A stretch of 64,000 nt of DNA from Chiua virens. Taxonomy: Eukaryota > Basidiomycota > Agaricomycetes > Boletales > Boletaceae. The translations under genes were made by a program, and so were the position numbers. The notes under the pieces are model-generated. The model saw only the letters and a program-made list of their open reading frames with translations. It ran no database searches and was not told the origin of the DNA. This document shows, piece by piece, positions 35,268-47,896 of the stretch. Within the stretch, counting starts at the first letter, position 1. Each line of letters opens with the position of its first letter. Location of the stretch: assembly GCA_019787685.1 (NCBI GenBank), contig JAHNUO010000024.1, forward strand, positions 1 to 64,000. Reading direction: 5' to 3'.

Positions 35268-36826
35268 ATGATGCAGTCGCATCTAATAGTCAAGTATGCT
35301 CTCAAGGCGATGGAGCGGATCGCGCCACTCCGACTTGCAGAAAAGTGGGATAACGTAGGTCATTTTGGTTATCATTCATTCGGTGTTTGAACGTCCAGCT
35401 GTAACAGGTAGGCCTCTTGTTAGGTACAGTGCAAATGTATTGAGCTTCCTTGCGAGGATTCTTTCTGATGTGACCGTATCTACTCTTATCAGAATCTCCC
35501 GTGATGCGTCCAAACGCCAACCGCATTCTATTAACCATCGAGTGAGACCATCTACGTCACCACGTCTGAGAACTTTCATGATCTTCTTTCAGTTTGACCT
35601 CCGACGTTCTGCAGGAAGCGTTGGAGCCTTCCGTGGCACTTGTGGTGTCCTACCACCCCACGATTTTCAAACCCCTCCTATCCCTCACGCTCTCCAATTC
35701 CCTTCAAGCTTCCCTCCTTCATCTTGCCGCGACGGGTGTGTCTGTTTACTCGCCACACACGGCCCTTGATAGTGTACACGACGGTATCAACGACTGGCTT
35801 GCCTGTTGTGCTGGAACTCCCGAAAATGATATCACCCTGCGTCCCGCCAACGTCTCGCTTCTTGGAGAACCCAAAGGCGACGAAGGCGGACTTGGCAGAC
35901 TGCTCACCCTCCAAGATCCGACCTCAATAGAGGTGCTTGTCGGGAGGATCAAAAAGCATCTCCGCCTCCCGTATGGTAAGTGGGAAAACCTGTTCCTCGA
36001 AATGTTTCAATGACGTGGTGTTCATGACTGTCCGGTGATTTCTACCGTGCCTTCCATTCCACCGTCGTTTGATCGAAACGATTTTCTTGACTTCCGTTCT
36101 CTTCCACTGCCTACGGTTCACGTCCCCTTTACCGTATTCGTGCTCATAAGTCGACGTCGGACGACCTGCGCTACCGCGCGAGGTGCGAACGGTTGCGATA
36201 TGTGCGGGGTCGGGTAGTTCGGTGTTTAATGGTGTCGATGCAGACGTATATTTCACGGGTGAAATGGCTCATGTATGTCCTTCTGAATCTCCCTTCCATC
36301 TCTGGCGTCATGCCACGTCACTTTTACTATACTATCACGCGATGAATTTTTTGTTGATCCGTTCGATGATGTAGCATGACGTCTTAGCGGCAGTCGCAGC
36401 AGGGAGATATGTGGTTCTCTGTGAGTATCTCCTTTTTCCTGGGCTTTCTCAAACGCCATCCTCCCTTCCCCTTTCCCCACTCATCCTCGGCCCTTACTTC
36501 TGTGGCGGTGGGATGTGCACTGACACTGTTCCTCGCGGCGCCGGCTATAACCATTGCTCCCGCGCGATTGCCGGTGATCTCTAGGCGGCCATACCAATAC
36601 CGAACGCGGATATCTCCCTATTCTAGCGTCTAAACTGAGCTCGACGCTCTCCGAATTTGCAAATGAAAGGGACACGACCTCCCAAGCGATCCCACCAACG
36701 TCTGTCCCACACGGAGCATCAATCACCGCCCCATCAATCACTTTGACAGAAGGAGAACGGCAGGCGCTGAGGAACGTTAAAGTTTTTGTCAGTGCTACAG
36801 ATAGACACCCCCTGGAACGCATGTGA
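35268..36826 (+). CDS. NIF3: NIF3/DUF34 family metal-binding protein
   Basis: Seven exons: 35268-35354, 35408-35423, 35493-35541, 35593-35975, 36151-36272, 36375-36420, 36585-36826, giving 314 residues in phase. Family marks are AEKWDNVGLLLES at the N-terminus, VVSYHPTIFKPL, VYSPHTALDSVHDGINDWL, VAICAGSGSSVF, DVYFTGEMAHHDVLAA and CGHTNTERGYLPILASKL. The conserved His/Asp/Glu residues in these motifs form the di-metal site. The family is universally conserved and its role is unsettled (links to GTP cyclohydrolase-like chemistry and to mitochondria have been proposed). Exon 2 is 16 bases. Length and exon phases support an intact gene. Confidence 0.95.
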
Positions 36827-39800
36827 CTTGCGACATACTGCCCACCCTCCTTTCCTGATTCTCACCCCTTCCTCAGCGACACACGCTCATGCGAGGAATT
36901 TGGAAGGAGAGGAGGACAAATTGGAGCGGCGTTTTCTCTCGTTTCATTTTTAGTCCAAATGAATGACGTTTATTTCTGAACGTTTGGCCCGAGCATCTGT
37001 GTGACCCCCCCTCTCTCTGACTTGTTCTCACTCACGTTTGTTCCTCGTGTTGGATGACAGTCCTCGCATGTTCCTAGCTTCCCTTATGTTCGCGAGAAAC
37101 TTTTGTGATTTGATTTTCTGAAGCGAGAACGGGTGGCGTGTACGCCAAGCTCAAAAAATACATACATACACAATTCAAGCGAACGACACGAGTATGTGGG
37201 GGGAAAGGGCCGGGAAGAAGGCGTGGTGGTAGTCTCCCTGTTCCGGCTCACCACATCAGGTGATGTAGTTTGAGTTCAGCCTTCTTCCGAACAAGGTTAA
37301 CGCAAGGTGACTTTGCCTTGGGATTCGGACGAAATGAATCCGTGAGCATCCCCATCGATCAGATGGCGGCTTCCCCCCCACTCCTCGAGGCCGCGTCGCC
37401 ACTCGCCATGAGCGTTATTGTCATCTAGAAGGCCTTCCAATGCCATCATCTCTCTCACGTACAGCGGCTTCCACGTCCCCACATAAGTTCACAAATGGTT
37501 GTCAAATCAAATAGTACAACTCAAATTTGGACATGGGCCAGCGTGATCATAGGGTCAAGTGTATATGTACGTATGATGCGCCGGTGACACGCCGCTGGGT
37601 CATCCATCGAGTCCGCGCCACGAACAACATGGTTCGCCGCAGCTTTTACGTGGAGAGTACGGCAGCGTAGATCACGAAGCGCGGCGAAGGGGTGGAAGAG
37701 AGAGGGGTAAGCCAGATAGTGCGTTGACGCAAGTAACCCCTGTTTGTGTCCAACTGTGATGTCAACGGGCTTCTCATGACGGGCCAAAGGCCCGATAGCA
37801 TACAGGACCCGAGTTGATATCGACAAGGAAGCCCATCATTTGGGGGATGATCGTGGACGGATGATCACGACGCGGGACGCGAACACGAAGTCGAAACACG
37901 ACGTCACATATAGGCCGTATCACATGCGTTCCAAAGCTCCGAGACAACAGCGGGGAAACACGAGACGCGAGAACGGGGATGGGTTAGGATGGGGAGACCC
38001 AGAGGATAGGCTCGAGGAACCAGACGTTAATAAATCCGATGGGCGTTATCATCACGGCCGATATCACCACCGAAAGGACCGCGCGAATATGGAGACCCTC
38101 ATTCTGCCCGGGCCTCTCGTAGCACGGAGACAGATCGAAGGGAATGGGTGCACGATCATCGCGCGTCGATGTCGCTGGGCGCAACACTGGCATGATCACC
38201 CACTGGCAACACCCTACTCCAACGCAAACCGCGACGATCGGGCTAACCCTGAAAAAGAGGCCACGAAATTCCCAGGGGTTGTGCCCAGCGAATACTAATC
38301 GGGGAAAACGTCATAGAAGCCGATTGCGCAGCGAGTGGAGTGCAATTGAGACGATAGGCAGGCGATCGCGTCTCGGCGCAACGATACGGTCCCCCTGAAA
38401 CGATGGACTTGATTGACGCCTTCAGGGCAACGAGAGGGATCGAGGGTCTGAATTGGCTTGAGTATCTGAACACGGAAAAGGTGCGGGGGGAGGGGAGAGA
38501 AGACGGGGGTGGGACATGGTCCAAGTAACTGGAACCTCCACATGGTCAGTTAGACACTGGTGTACTCGTGCAGAGCTGGGAAATATGCAAGAAGTTGAAT
38601 CCCATCTCGGTGCCTGGGACAAATATGAGTAAATTCGGAAGGAGGAGGGCAAGAACGCAATTAGGAGCATACGAAGATGTAAATGCCGGCAAAAAAACTA
38701 ATGTCGGGTGCTATCCAGGGTGGGGGAAAGCGGGTCGAATAATGATTTGGGCGGAGAAAGAAGACATTGGAAGCAAGAAAAGGAAAGAGGGACCCAGTCC
38801 TATCATCCTATGCTTCTCTTGAGGATTGTATTGAATTCGTAAAGTTGTGAACGTGAGAAGTTGATCGGTGCTCCGGGAATGCTGACTATCATCATTCAGC
38901 ACACAGGGGGTGCGAGCCACTCATGTTTTACGCATTCATGGGTGGACGATGCGGCTGGCATCTTCTCCATCGACAGTTTCGAATAGTCTGTGGTTCGAAA
39001 ATTCCACAAGCAAGGCCCCCGTCGAGATAGAATCACGGAACGGTGATATTTATGGTATTTGATAGAAGCATGGTGGAACGAAGACGCGGATTGATCGTAA
39101 CAGGGAAGACCACGGTGCATCAACGTGTATCGTCCACTCGGCGGAGAGGACGTTCAAGCTTATCTCGAGTATGTGCGTCAGCTTGCCCTGACAGATAGGT
39201 AGGCAGAAGCTGTGAGGAAGCGGGGAAAGGGGATGTAGATTGACTGGACTTCAGAGGGGTTAAATTTGGTACTGCTCGTGTATGGGATACTATAGAGGGA
39301 GTAGTCAGAAGGAAAGTGCGGAACCACACGGACGTGTGGGTGAGGTATGATGCAGTGGGTATGGCGGATAGGTGTTAGGTCGAATGATGAACAGAAACTG
39401 TCTGCGTGGGCGCCATCGCTGGGTGACATGCAAAGTGACAAATCTTGTTCGCGGCACCCAATATTTCCGTTCAAGGGAAGTCGATCACAGGATTGAATGA
39501 GCGTAAGGGACGCGTCGGGGGAAGGACCGGGGCCAACCAGGGCTGGACGAGAAAGAAGATAGAACACGATTAGAACATGGAGCAGAAGAGCCGTATCGAG
39601 GTAGTTAACGCGAACATGTTACCAGACTTACCTCAACTATCCCATGCCACATCTTTCACATTAGAGAGGTTGCGGACATGACGCCATTTAAAGAAGGAGC
39701 ATGAGGTTGCTTGGCGTGTAATATGACACAGGGAGCGAAACGTTGAGCTTAGTTGACAGGATTTCCCTCCTCCGGGGAACGTGTGCGTACTATTGGACGG

Positions 39801-40178
39801 GAGTGTAAGTCAGCATCAGTGTCGCAGCAAGAGTGCAAGGAAACATAGCAGAGGGTGTAAGTGGAAAAGCTTACCGGCGCGCGGACTACGGACGTTGGGC
39901 GCAGTTTAGATGGGAGATCAATCACATAAGAGTACATGACTGGATGTTTGATTGCAACTGCACGATAGTGGCATGTCCTCCACACGATACCGTACATCTC
40001 GACATGGAGCCAAGAGACGTGGCGAGAATCGCGATAAACTCAGCAACCAAGCTTATTAGGAATAATTGGAGACTCATCGTAGTAGGGTCTAATATCGATC
40101 ACGTGAGTGGACGCGTCGGGATTGTTCTCACGAACCACAAAGTCGAACGCAGTTGCACCGACAACTCTGACCAGAACC
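36827..40178. other. Long region without a confidently identified gene
   Basis: 3.3 kb between NIF3 and the TPX2-domain gene. Open frames of 60-150 codons occur on both strands (for example minus 37521-37826, plus 37840-38298, minus 39178-39567), but none shows a domain, and no chain of splice sites links them. CACGTG at 40100-40105 and ACGCGT at 40111-40116 lie 65-80 bases before the next ATG. Confidence 0.35.
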
Positions 40179-42902
40179 ATGGATCAGGACATGATCACGG
40201 ACATCACGCTCGACCACTTACCTGACCTTTCTGATGCTAGTATATCCTTCCAAATTCCGTCCAGCAACGCCTCCGCGGACTTGCTCCTCGCTGACCAAAC
40301 CGACGGATTCGACCTGCTTCGTAATGTCGTGGACGACACCAGCTTCGCACCCGTAACTTTCCTGAAGCCCCGCGGACCACCGTTAACCCTGGGTGAACTT
40401 ACTCCAAGGGTCCAGGCAACGCCACGGCAAATAGCGCGGTCGCCATCACCCACACCAATTCAATTGCCGTGTTCATCAGCTAAGCCACGTCCAATGGCGC
40501 GGTCGCAGTCACCTATATCAATTCAAGTGCCGTATTCATCAGCTAAACCATCTGCCATTCCCCACCGACTCACCCTCGGACATCGTAGTCCCGACAAATC
40601 AGCACAAACACCTCACGCAAAGTTTATAAACCGGATTGAGACTCCGTTTTTCTCTAAGGAACGTCTTGATCGGTTGCACACAGAGGTGGAGACGCTTGAT
40701 CAGGCAGAAGTTGAATCACCGGCCCACGTGCATGTAATCCAAGCAGCGCACGGTGGTCCCATAGCGTCCAAGAGCCCATCGCGCGCTAATTCGAACCCGA
40801 CGGATGACGCACCACCCATCCCACCTGTGTCCGAGGCTTTGGACAGCGTGACAGCGGAGAAAGATGCTCACCCAATTATCGAGATACCGGCTGACCAGGA
40901 TGTGGTCATGGGTACGGAAACTGAGGGTCCTACTGAGGCGGCGGATGTTGCTGTGCCGATGCCTCGCGCAAAGTCAAAACGAGATCCGAGGACAAGGGCG
41001 AAATTTGTGAGTCAGCACTTGTAATTCACTTTCTCTAGACTACGTACTCATGAGGTGAAGGTTGTTGCGGCTGGGGGTAGCTCCAAGCCTCCCGTATTCC
41101 CGACCGCACACGTGTCAAAGAAGACGAAGAAAAAACCATCCCGCATTCGGGAAGCACACCAAGTACTTCCAGCCGCAGCTCGCCAGATTACCTCGCCGCA
41201 ACCTATTGCCATTAATGCTGAAGGGCTAGTTCCGTCCGCTTGTATGAGTGGCGATATCGACCCCAACCCAGACAATATCCCAACCATTGGAATCACTGAA
41301 CGCCTCGTGTCTTTCAGTCAAAGCATGATATCCTCGTTTGGGTACGTCTGTTCATGCGTTCACCCAGTGCACCGGTGCTCACTGCTGTGCCTTGCGGATG
41401 GGTTTATGTTCTATTGGTGCCTTCTTGAAAATCGGGCTGACGTGATTGTCACTCAAACCTTGTTGACCTGTGCAAAACCATCATTGCTTAGACTTTCCAA
41501 GCCCAAATCCGAACAGTGTTTACCAGTAATTCCCCATAACGTTGTTAGAGTGGAGAATCCGCGCAACGGACCTCTCCCGCCTGCCGCTGCTGAACCTCCC
41601 CCACTTCCGCCCCGACGTATCAAAGATATTCCCAGTGCCCACGACGTTGAACCGCTTAGGCTATCTGAAATTTCTCCGCATAAACCGCCAGATTCCCCCG
41701 CATATAGTGGAAGACTACAGGATGGCAGACAACACGCGATGTCCCCTTTGCGGCCGGCCAAGAAGCGTGCCAGCACTGACGGTGATCAACTGCAAGAACA
41801 CCACAGACGCAAGAGGGGGAAAATGATGCCCGTAGACGTGGATTTGGAGCGCGGATCCTCAGATGAGGAAATTTGCCAAGGTCCAGTCGCACCCAGACCA
41901 GACCAGGTGAACGATGAGGATCACATGGTCACCCACTCTGAAACTCGTGACAACGCACGGCATTCGGACTCTCTCAAGTCAACCCTGCCGAGTGCACGCA
42001 CCAAGTATAGGCCTAAATTGAAATTTTCTTCCCGGTGCAAGGGGCCGATACTGGATCCTTTTCCGTATTTGTCAAAATCGCGTCAGGTACACCGAGAAAT
42101 TAACCAGGGTAACGGCCAACGTAACGAAACACAATCTAAAACCGCAAGAATTGCGTCTGGATCATTACTGAATCGACGGTCAGCGCGCACCCGCCTGCGG
42201 CGTGAAAACAATTCAAGCGAAGCGAACACTATAGAATTGTCTCATGGGCGCCAACTTTCTGGACCGACCTCGACCGTTGTTGATTTACCCTTGATAGAGA
42301 AGAAACAGGTACGTGAGCTCTATTAACGGAATAATCGTCCAAAGTGCGCTGACTAAGTATGATACCGCTTTGATCGAAAATTGATGCCTTCCACTCTTAC
42401 CATCCTGTGCCGTCTTCACTTCTCTTATGAATGTGACAGAATGCCACGTTATCGGTGGCACCGCTGACGAAGCCGGTTGGATTTACGTTCCGAGTCGATG
42501 CACGACTGGAAGCACGCAAAACAGAAGAGAGGCTGGCAGCAAGCGAAGCCTGCGAAGGCGCATCCACTGCATGGCATCTCCGACTGCAAGCCACTTCGAG
42601 CATCGCACCAAGCCGGTGTGAGATCACACAAGGCGGGAGTTGTTCCGAGTGTACCCGCTGTGCCGTTCTTCTTCTGCACGGAACAACGCGCCAAGGAGAG
42701 AGAGAAGTTTGATGAGATGGTGAAACGTAAAGAAGAGGAGATGCAGAAACTAAAAGAGGAGGAACGGCGACGCGAGGAAGAAGAGGAAGAAAGGGCGATC
42801 AGGGAGTTGCGTCGGAAAGCAGTACCCAAGGCAAACGAGATACCCGAATGGTACGCTGACATGCCGAAGAAGAAGGGACGGCGGTGCGATACAGAGAATT
42901 GA
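40179..42902 (+). CDS. TPX2-domain microtubule/spindle-associated protein, one apparent frameshift
   Basis: Exons 40179-41006, 41055-41341, 41492-42308 and 42440-42902. The start is chosen at ACCATGG. The first 700 residues are low-complexity, Pro/Ser-rich with basic clusters (KKTKKKPSR, RRKRGKM), typical of a disordered nuclear protein. The last exon has the TPX2 motif: GFTFRVDARLEARK in one frame, then HPLHGISDCKPL, VVPSVPAVPFFF, EQRAKEREKFDEMV, a Glu-rich coiled coil and RRKAVPKANEIPEWYADMPK in the next frame, to TGA at 42900-42902. The frame change falls in an AAAA run near 42518-42521. TPX2-type proteins bind microtubules and activate Aurora kinase at the spindle; for this protein that is inferred. 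Confidence 0.8.
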
Positions 42903-44964
42903 GCATGGCGTGATGCTCAATGGGAGGCGATACGATTGTGACTTGGTCACAGGATATGACGCCGGTTTTGGATGGTTTTCCTTTCTTCCATGAACTTTTA
43001 TTTTATGGTTTCTTTATCTTTATCTGTACCTCAACCTCATGTTTGATTACATAGTGTGCGATCCGGTGATGGGTTAAGTAGGCGCAACTGTGCCATTTTT
43101 TTTCGGCGCTCTGTGACAACAAGGTTGTTTATTCTAGGATTAATGAATCAGACCAGGGGATGGGAAGGCGCGCATTACGGCCGAGTTGGCATCAAGGTCA
43201 ACCCCTCGTGCATGGGAGAAGCAATTAGGTACTCCGACCGACTCGGAACCTTGTTTCTTTTTTCCCTCTGTACATTCCTCACCAAATCGCTTTCATATCT
43301 TGCGGTTGATTCTTGCCAAAGGAAGGCGTGACGTGTTGCGACGCCCGAGTGGTGCGATATGAAACCGCATGATATGGTCACGCGTCATGTCCGTGGATGT
43401 TTAGAAGGGTCGACGATAGCGATGGTGCGTAGACCGGTCATGAAGCCTTGGACCTTGAGAGAGTAACGCGTCGATCTGAGACTAACCCGGAAGAGAAGAG
43501 GTGCCACTGTCATCGGCAAGTCGCCATCGCCTCATCATTGAATTTGGTGTCATTGTCACCCCGGACCCAGAGGCAGGCGGGTGCTATCGGCCACCAAACG
43601 CCAAGGGAGCCGGGGGCAAGTATAGCATGTCACTGAGACGAGCGTTGCCGCGGCACACAGGATTGCTCACCCTTGGCACGGTTCCACCGTATGCCTGCCA
43701 AATAACAGGATGTGGTGGTGGCGAAATATAAATATACACGTATATGGAATTGGCGATATGGCGATGATGCCATGGCTATGAACGATATGAACGCTATGAT
43801 GCTATTGATATCGAGAGTCGGTGACGTTTGAAGCCGACAGGAGCGTGGGGCACGCGCCCTGGTAGTGCAGTGCCGTGTTTGAAATTGTAAATTAGTCGGG
43901 ACGAGGGGACGGTACGAACAAGATTCACAACGATAAAGAGACAAAAAGGATGATTGTTGTCGATGAGGGTATGCTGTGTTCCTGGACATGGATATTACTT
44001 TCACGGTGTCAATGCTTGGTTGACAACATCTGTCTTTTTGATTCAATCATGTCTGATGTGGGACGAGCGACAAGGGTGCGTAAACAATAATGACGAGAGG
44101 GTGGGAGATTGTGGGATGAGAAGACGATATGAATCGGCGGTGGGGGGGTCGCGAGAAAGTAAAATAAAGAAGACAAAGGTATTTTCCTTGTTTTCCCGGG
44201 TTCATTAGCGATTCACGTTTAGCGGTGATGTGTGTGATTAGTTACTGGGAGAAACGTGGAGACGTAAAGATGACTTGCAAGGGCTTGTGGAGACAATGCG
44301 GTGCCGCTGTGGACGAGACAAAGGCGATGGTGCCGAACACGTTGCGGATACATACGGAGTAATGAAAGAGGTGTGGATGGGGGGTGTGTGGACGGAAAGG
44401 GATGGCACGAAATTGGATCCGTGTGTTCGGGCTGAATCAGCACTAAATCTGAGTTCCACCACAACACAGCCAAGCGTGCCGATCGCTGAGATGGGAGCCG
44501 TGTCAGTTGGACAGGCAACGAATGCCATTTTGGGTTAGATACCGATGGTGCCGTACGTTATGTGTCCGTAAACGACAATCGAGGACCAAGGACAAGGTAA
44601 ACCCATGGATGTGGGCAGACATGGCCTCGAAAGGTTAACGTGTGTCGTGACCAAGCAGAATTGGAGGGGGGGTGAAATAGCGCCTGAGGCTGTTAGAGAC
44701 TTCGAGCGATGTGACCGCCAAGGGTCCACTTCTTGACTCTTTCCTAATCGAGTATGCATCACCTTTGGGTCAGGTGCCTTTTCGCCCGCCATCACTGACG
44801 CCACAACACGCATCCTAACCCCCGTCGGAATTTTCATGGCTTTCTGTCCACACTCCGATAACGGAACTTCTCGTCCGGCCAGCTGCCTAAAGGGAAACAC
44901 ATAAAAGCGTCCTCTTCGTTCCTCTCCGAATCATCATCACTACTACCACACTTGCTCACTCGAG
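42903..44964. other. Region without a supported gene
   Basis: Several frames of 60-140 codons on both strands (for example minus 43630-44046, minus 44535-44900, minus 44238-44528) lack domains and splice support. A TATA-like CATAAAAG near 44900 precedes the small gene at 44965. Confidence 0.35.
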
Positions 44965-45183
44965 ATGTTCAACACAGCTACTGCTCCTTCCTGTGCCTGC
45001 CCCTCTGCAGCCCCATCCGAATCAACTACCCCTCCTCGTCACTGCTCTCGGCACGCGTCAGACATTCCCGTCTCAATGCGCCATGCCAACGATGACTCCC
45101 ACACCTTTGTGAACGCGAACGCACCCCAGTGCTGCCACTGCGGCTGGCGCGGCGCTCATGCCCCCAGCTGCCCCTTCCGCTGA
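44965..45183 (+). CDS. Small Cys-rich protein with a zinc-knuckle-like C-terminus (hypothetical)
   Basis: A 72-codon uninterrupted frame starts at ATG 44965, about 65 bases after a TATA-like CATAAAAG and a CT-rich leader, a typical fungal promoter layout. The N-terminal half is Ser/Pro/Thr-rich with CAC and HCSRH. The C-terminus has QCCHCGWRGAHAPSCPF, a closely spaced Cys/His cluster that could bind zinc. There is no signal peptide. No family is assigned, and a chance frame cannot be excluded. Confidence 0.5.
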   Translation: MFNTATAPSCACPSAAPSESTTPPRHCSRHASDIPVSMRHANDDSHTFVNANAPQCCHCGWRGAHAPSCPFR

Positions 45184-46206
45184 GCATACCATACCATGAT
45201 ATCACGCTATTTATCCCCCACTACTCGTGAGTCTTCTCTCCCGCGTATCCCGCGCACGACCCGACTGACCCGCGTCCCTGTAGATATCCTTTGCCATGTT
45301 GTCGCCCCCATTTATCGTCGATCGCATCTGTTTTCTCTCGCATTGTATCATCATACGCATACACCACGTGCATATGCGCACGCTAGTCGAGGCTCTCTCT
45401 TGTTACTACCCAGGAGACGCTACACGAACATTCCGCAGTTGTACGATCAGCAAGAGTTGGTCATCGTTGTTATTGTTGTGGGTGGCAGTGATAGTTTTTT
45501 GTGTGGAGCACTGCGGGTATAATTTGCTGTTGTTGTCGGCATGCGGGTTTGAGGATGGGGAGTGCTATTTCATCATAGACTCGTACAAATATGCCGAGAG
45601 GGCCTGCATTGTATAACATTGAGCACATTCCACACAAATTCGAGCCTAATCCGCTGATCTTCAAGTCGGTCCGATGACTTCATAGGCTCACCTTTTCAAC
45701 CTCCGCCACCCACGACCTCATCTCGGTCTCTGATCCTCGACGTCACCATTTGACTTGCAACAAATAATAATATTTATTGCTAAGACGGCATGTCTCTCCT
45801 GATCATCCCGATATGTATCTGTCGCTTGTTCGCGATCGCCCCACCAACAACGACCTCGCACACGGGCCTCGAGCTCGCATCGCAAAGAAGTTGCGGAGTA
45901 GCAGTCTCGTCGGTCCGTTTTTGGCCTCCTCTCGGCCCAACATCTTTCCGCCCGACGTTCGGGTGTTTCACGCGGACAGTCTTGACATGTCATGCTAAAA
46001 ACTCAGGAGTTATCGCGTCCGGATAATCTGTTTCACTCCGTGTACGAATCGTGCACATAAATATCACAACGTTGACTAGGGGGGTCGTCTGCCCAAACCG
46101 TGGCCAGGCTTGTTCTCTCTCGGCCGAGTTGTAGTTGCTGTGAACCAGTTACTCTTTGTGGACAAGGACGCATGTCGTGGAATTCCAACTTGTCCACTGA
46201 TCCAAC
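45184..46206. other. Region without a supported gene
   Basis: Between the small Cys-rich gene and the hydratase gene. Frames at 45196-45616 and 45718-46026 have no recognisable content. Confidence 0.35.
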
Positions 46207-47896
46207 ATGACCTCGACCACCGACATCTCTCTGCCTTCTCATTCCGATGACCTTCACGTCTCGTTTCCCCAGGAACACGTCCTGCTATTGACCCTGAATC
46301 GCCCTAGGTACCTGAATGCTGTCTCCCCTCAACTCAACAACGACTTAGCCGCCGTCTTGCGTTGGTTCGACGATGAACCGAGCCTCTGGTGTGTTTGGTA
46401 TCACCGTTCTTCCTTGCGTGTTGTGTACATACCGATTAAGGGTCGTCGTCGTCACCGGTCAAGGCCGCGTCTTTTGCGCAGGAGCAGACCTCAAGGCGTA
46501 AGCAAAATCCCCATGCAGAAAAACGCCATCATGGTACTTATCCGCATTCCGATGTTTTCTTCACGGAACGCGTTCTTGATTCTGTCCGCGCGCGCGCTTC
46601 CCAGATGGCGCCAGGCCCAAATGGATGGACAGATCGTTGAACAAGAAGCCACCGCGACGTCCCTGCATGGATTCGCCTCCATCTCGCGCCGGCATACTTC
46701 GTGCAAACCGATCATTGCTGCCGTCAACGGATCAGCTTATGGAGGTGGTGTAGAACTCATTCTCAATTGTGACATCGTCATCGCAAGCGACGACGCCGTG
46801 TTTGCACTCCCTGAAGTCAAACGTGGTGTCTTGGCAGCCCAAGGTGGTATGTGTCGTCTTCTTGTCTCCTTGTCTCGTTTCGGTTTTCTTCGGCTTTGGA
46901 TCCGACAACTTCGACGCCAGTCGTGTACTGCGGGTTTTATTTTCTCCTTCGTCGGCTTCCTGTGTTCCTGTGTCTCCGATGCTGTACTGTATGAATAGAA
47001 CCGAACAAGCGCTCACAAGGACCCACTTCCGCAGTAATTCCCAGGTTAGCGAAGATTGCAGGCCATCAGGTATGGTGCGCGTCAAGGGTGATTCACCCGC
47101 ATATACGTCGTCACATACTAAGAAAAACCCACCACTAAACGCCGTTCATGGTTCCGTTTTGACATGTAGCTCGCTTCTGAGATGCTCTTCTTGGGAAACC
47201 CCGTTAGTGCTGTCCAAGCCCGAGACAGGTTTCGATTGTAAGTCCTCGCTTTCACACACTATCACCGCGTATGATTTTATCCAAAAGACCGGCTTCTTTC
47301 TTGATGATCATGCATGGCTCACGTTCATTTCTGATTCCACAGCGTGAACGCCGTCGTTGACAAATCAAATGTTTTATCTACCGCCCTCGAGGTCGCACGC
47401 CAAATCACGTCGAATTCGCCGGATTCCGTCCAGAGCTCCAAGGACGGTCTCATGCTCGCGCAGAAGCACCACTTTGAAGAGGCGGTCCGGACTCACGCGC
47501 TCAGTGCCGTGAGTAAACGTCTGTACAATGGCGACAATATCAAGGCAAGCCGTGATCTCTGATCTTCTTGATTCGATCTTGTTCTCTTCGTGATTTTTTT
47601 TAATGCGGTGGCACGCCGCATCCTGTCAAACAGGATGGTTTGACAGTTGGAATGTCTGACTCATCGTCCTTTCTTCCAGGAGGGCCTCACTGCGTTCGCG
47701 GAGGTACGTGGTTCGACTTATTCACACACGTGGTCTCCTGTGTGGTGTGTTTTGGCACCAAACTCATTGACACGTGTCGTTTTTTATTCATCTCTCGCGC
47801 CATCTTTCTGCCGGTTCTACCCGACGTTCAAAATCGCTGTTGTCCGGGTCCAAACAGAAACGTCGTCCGACATGGACGAACCCTTCGAAGCTCTGA
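46207..47896 (+). CDS. Peroxisomal enoyl-CoA hydratase/isomerase family protein
   Basis: Eight exons: 46207-46388, 46441-46497, 46605-46846, 47035-47069, 47170-47237, 47343-47544, 47680-47703, 47858-47896, total 282 residues. Crotonase-fold features: LTLNRPRYLNAVS, oxyanion-hole FCAGADLK (residues 72-79), VNGSAYGGGVELILNCDIVI (120-139) and the catalytic-region LPEVKRGV with Glu150. The C-terminus is NPSKL, a canonical PTS1, so the enzyme should be imported into peroxisomes and act in fatty-acid or branched-chain CoA degradation. The exact substrate is not clear. The intron after exon 6 begins GC (GCAAGC) and ends AG. All phases agree. Confidence 0.94.

Noticed and set aside
40184..40453. Minus-strand 89-codon frame inside the TPX2-domain gene
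   Set aside because: Shadow of the plus-strand coding exon; no domain of its own.
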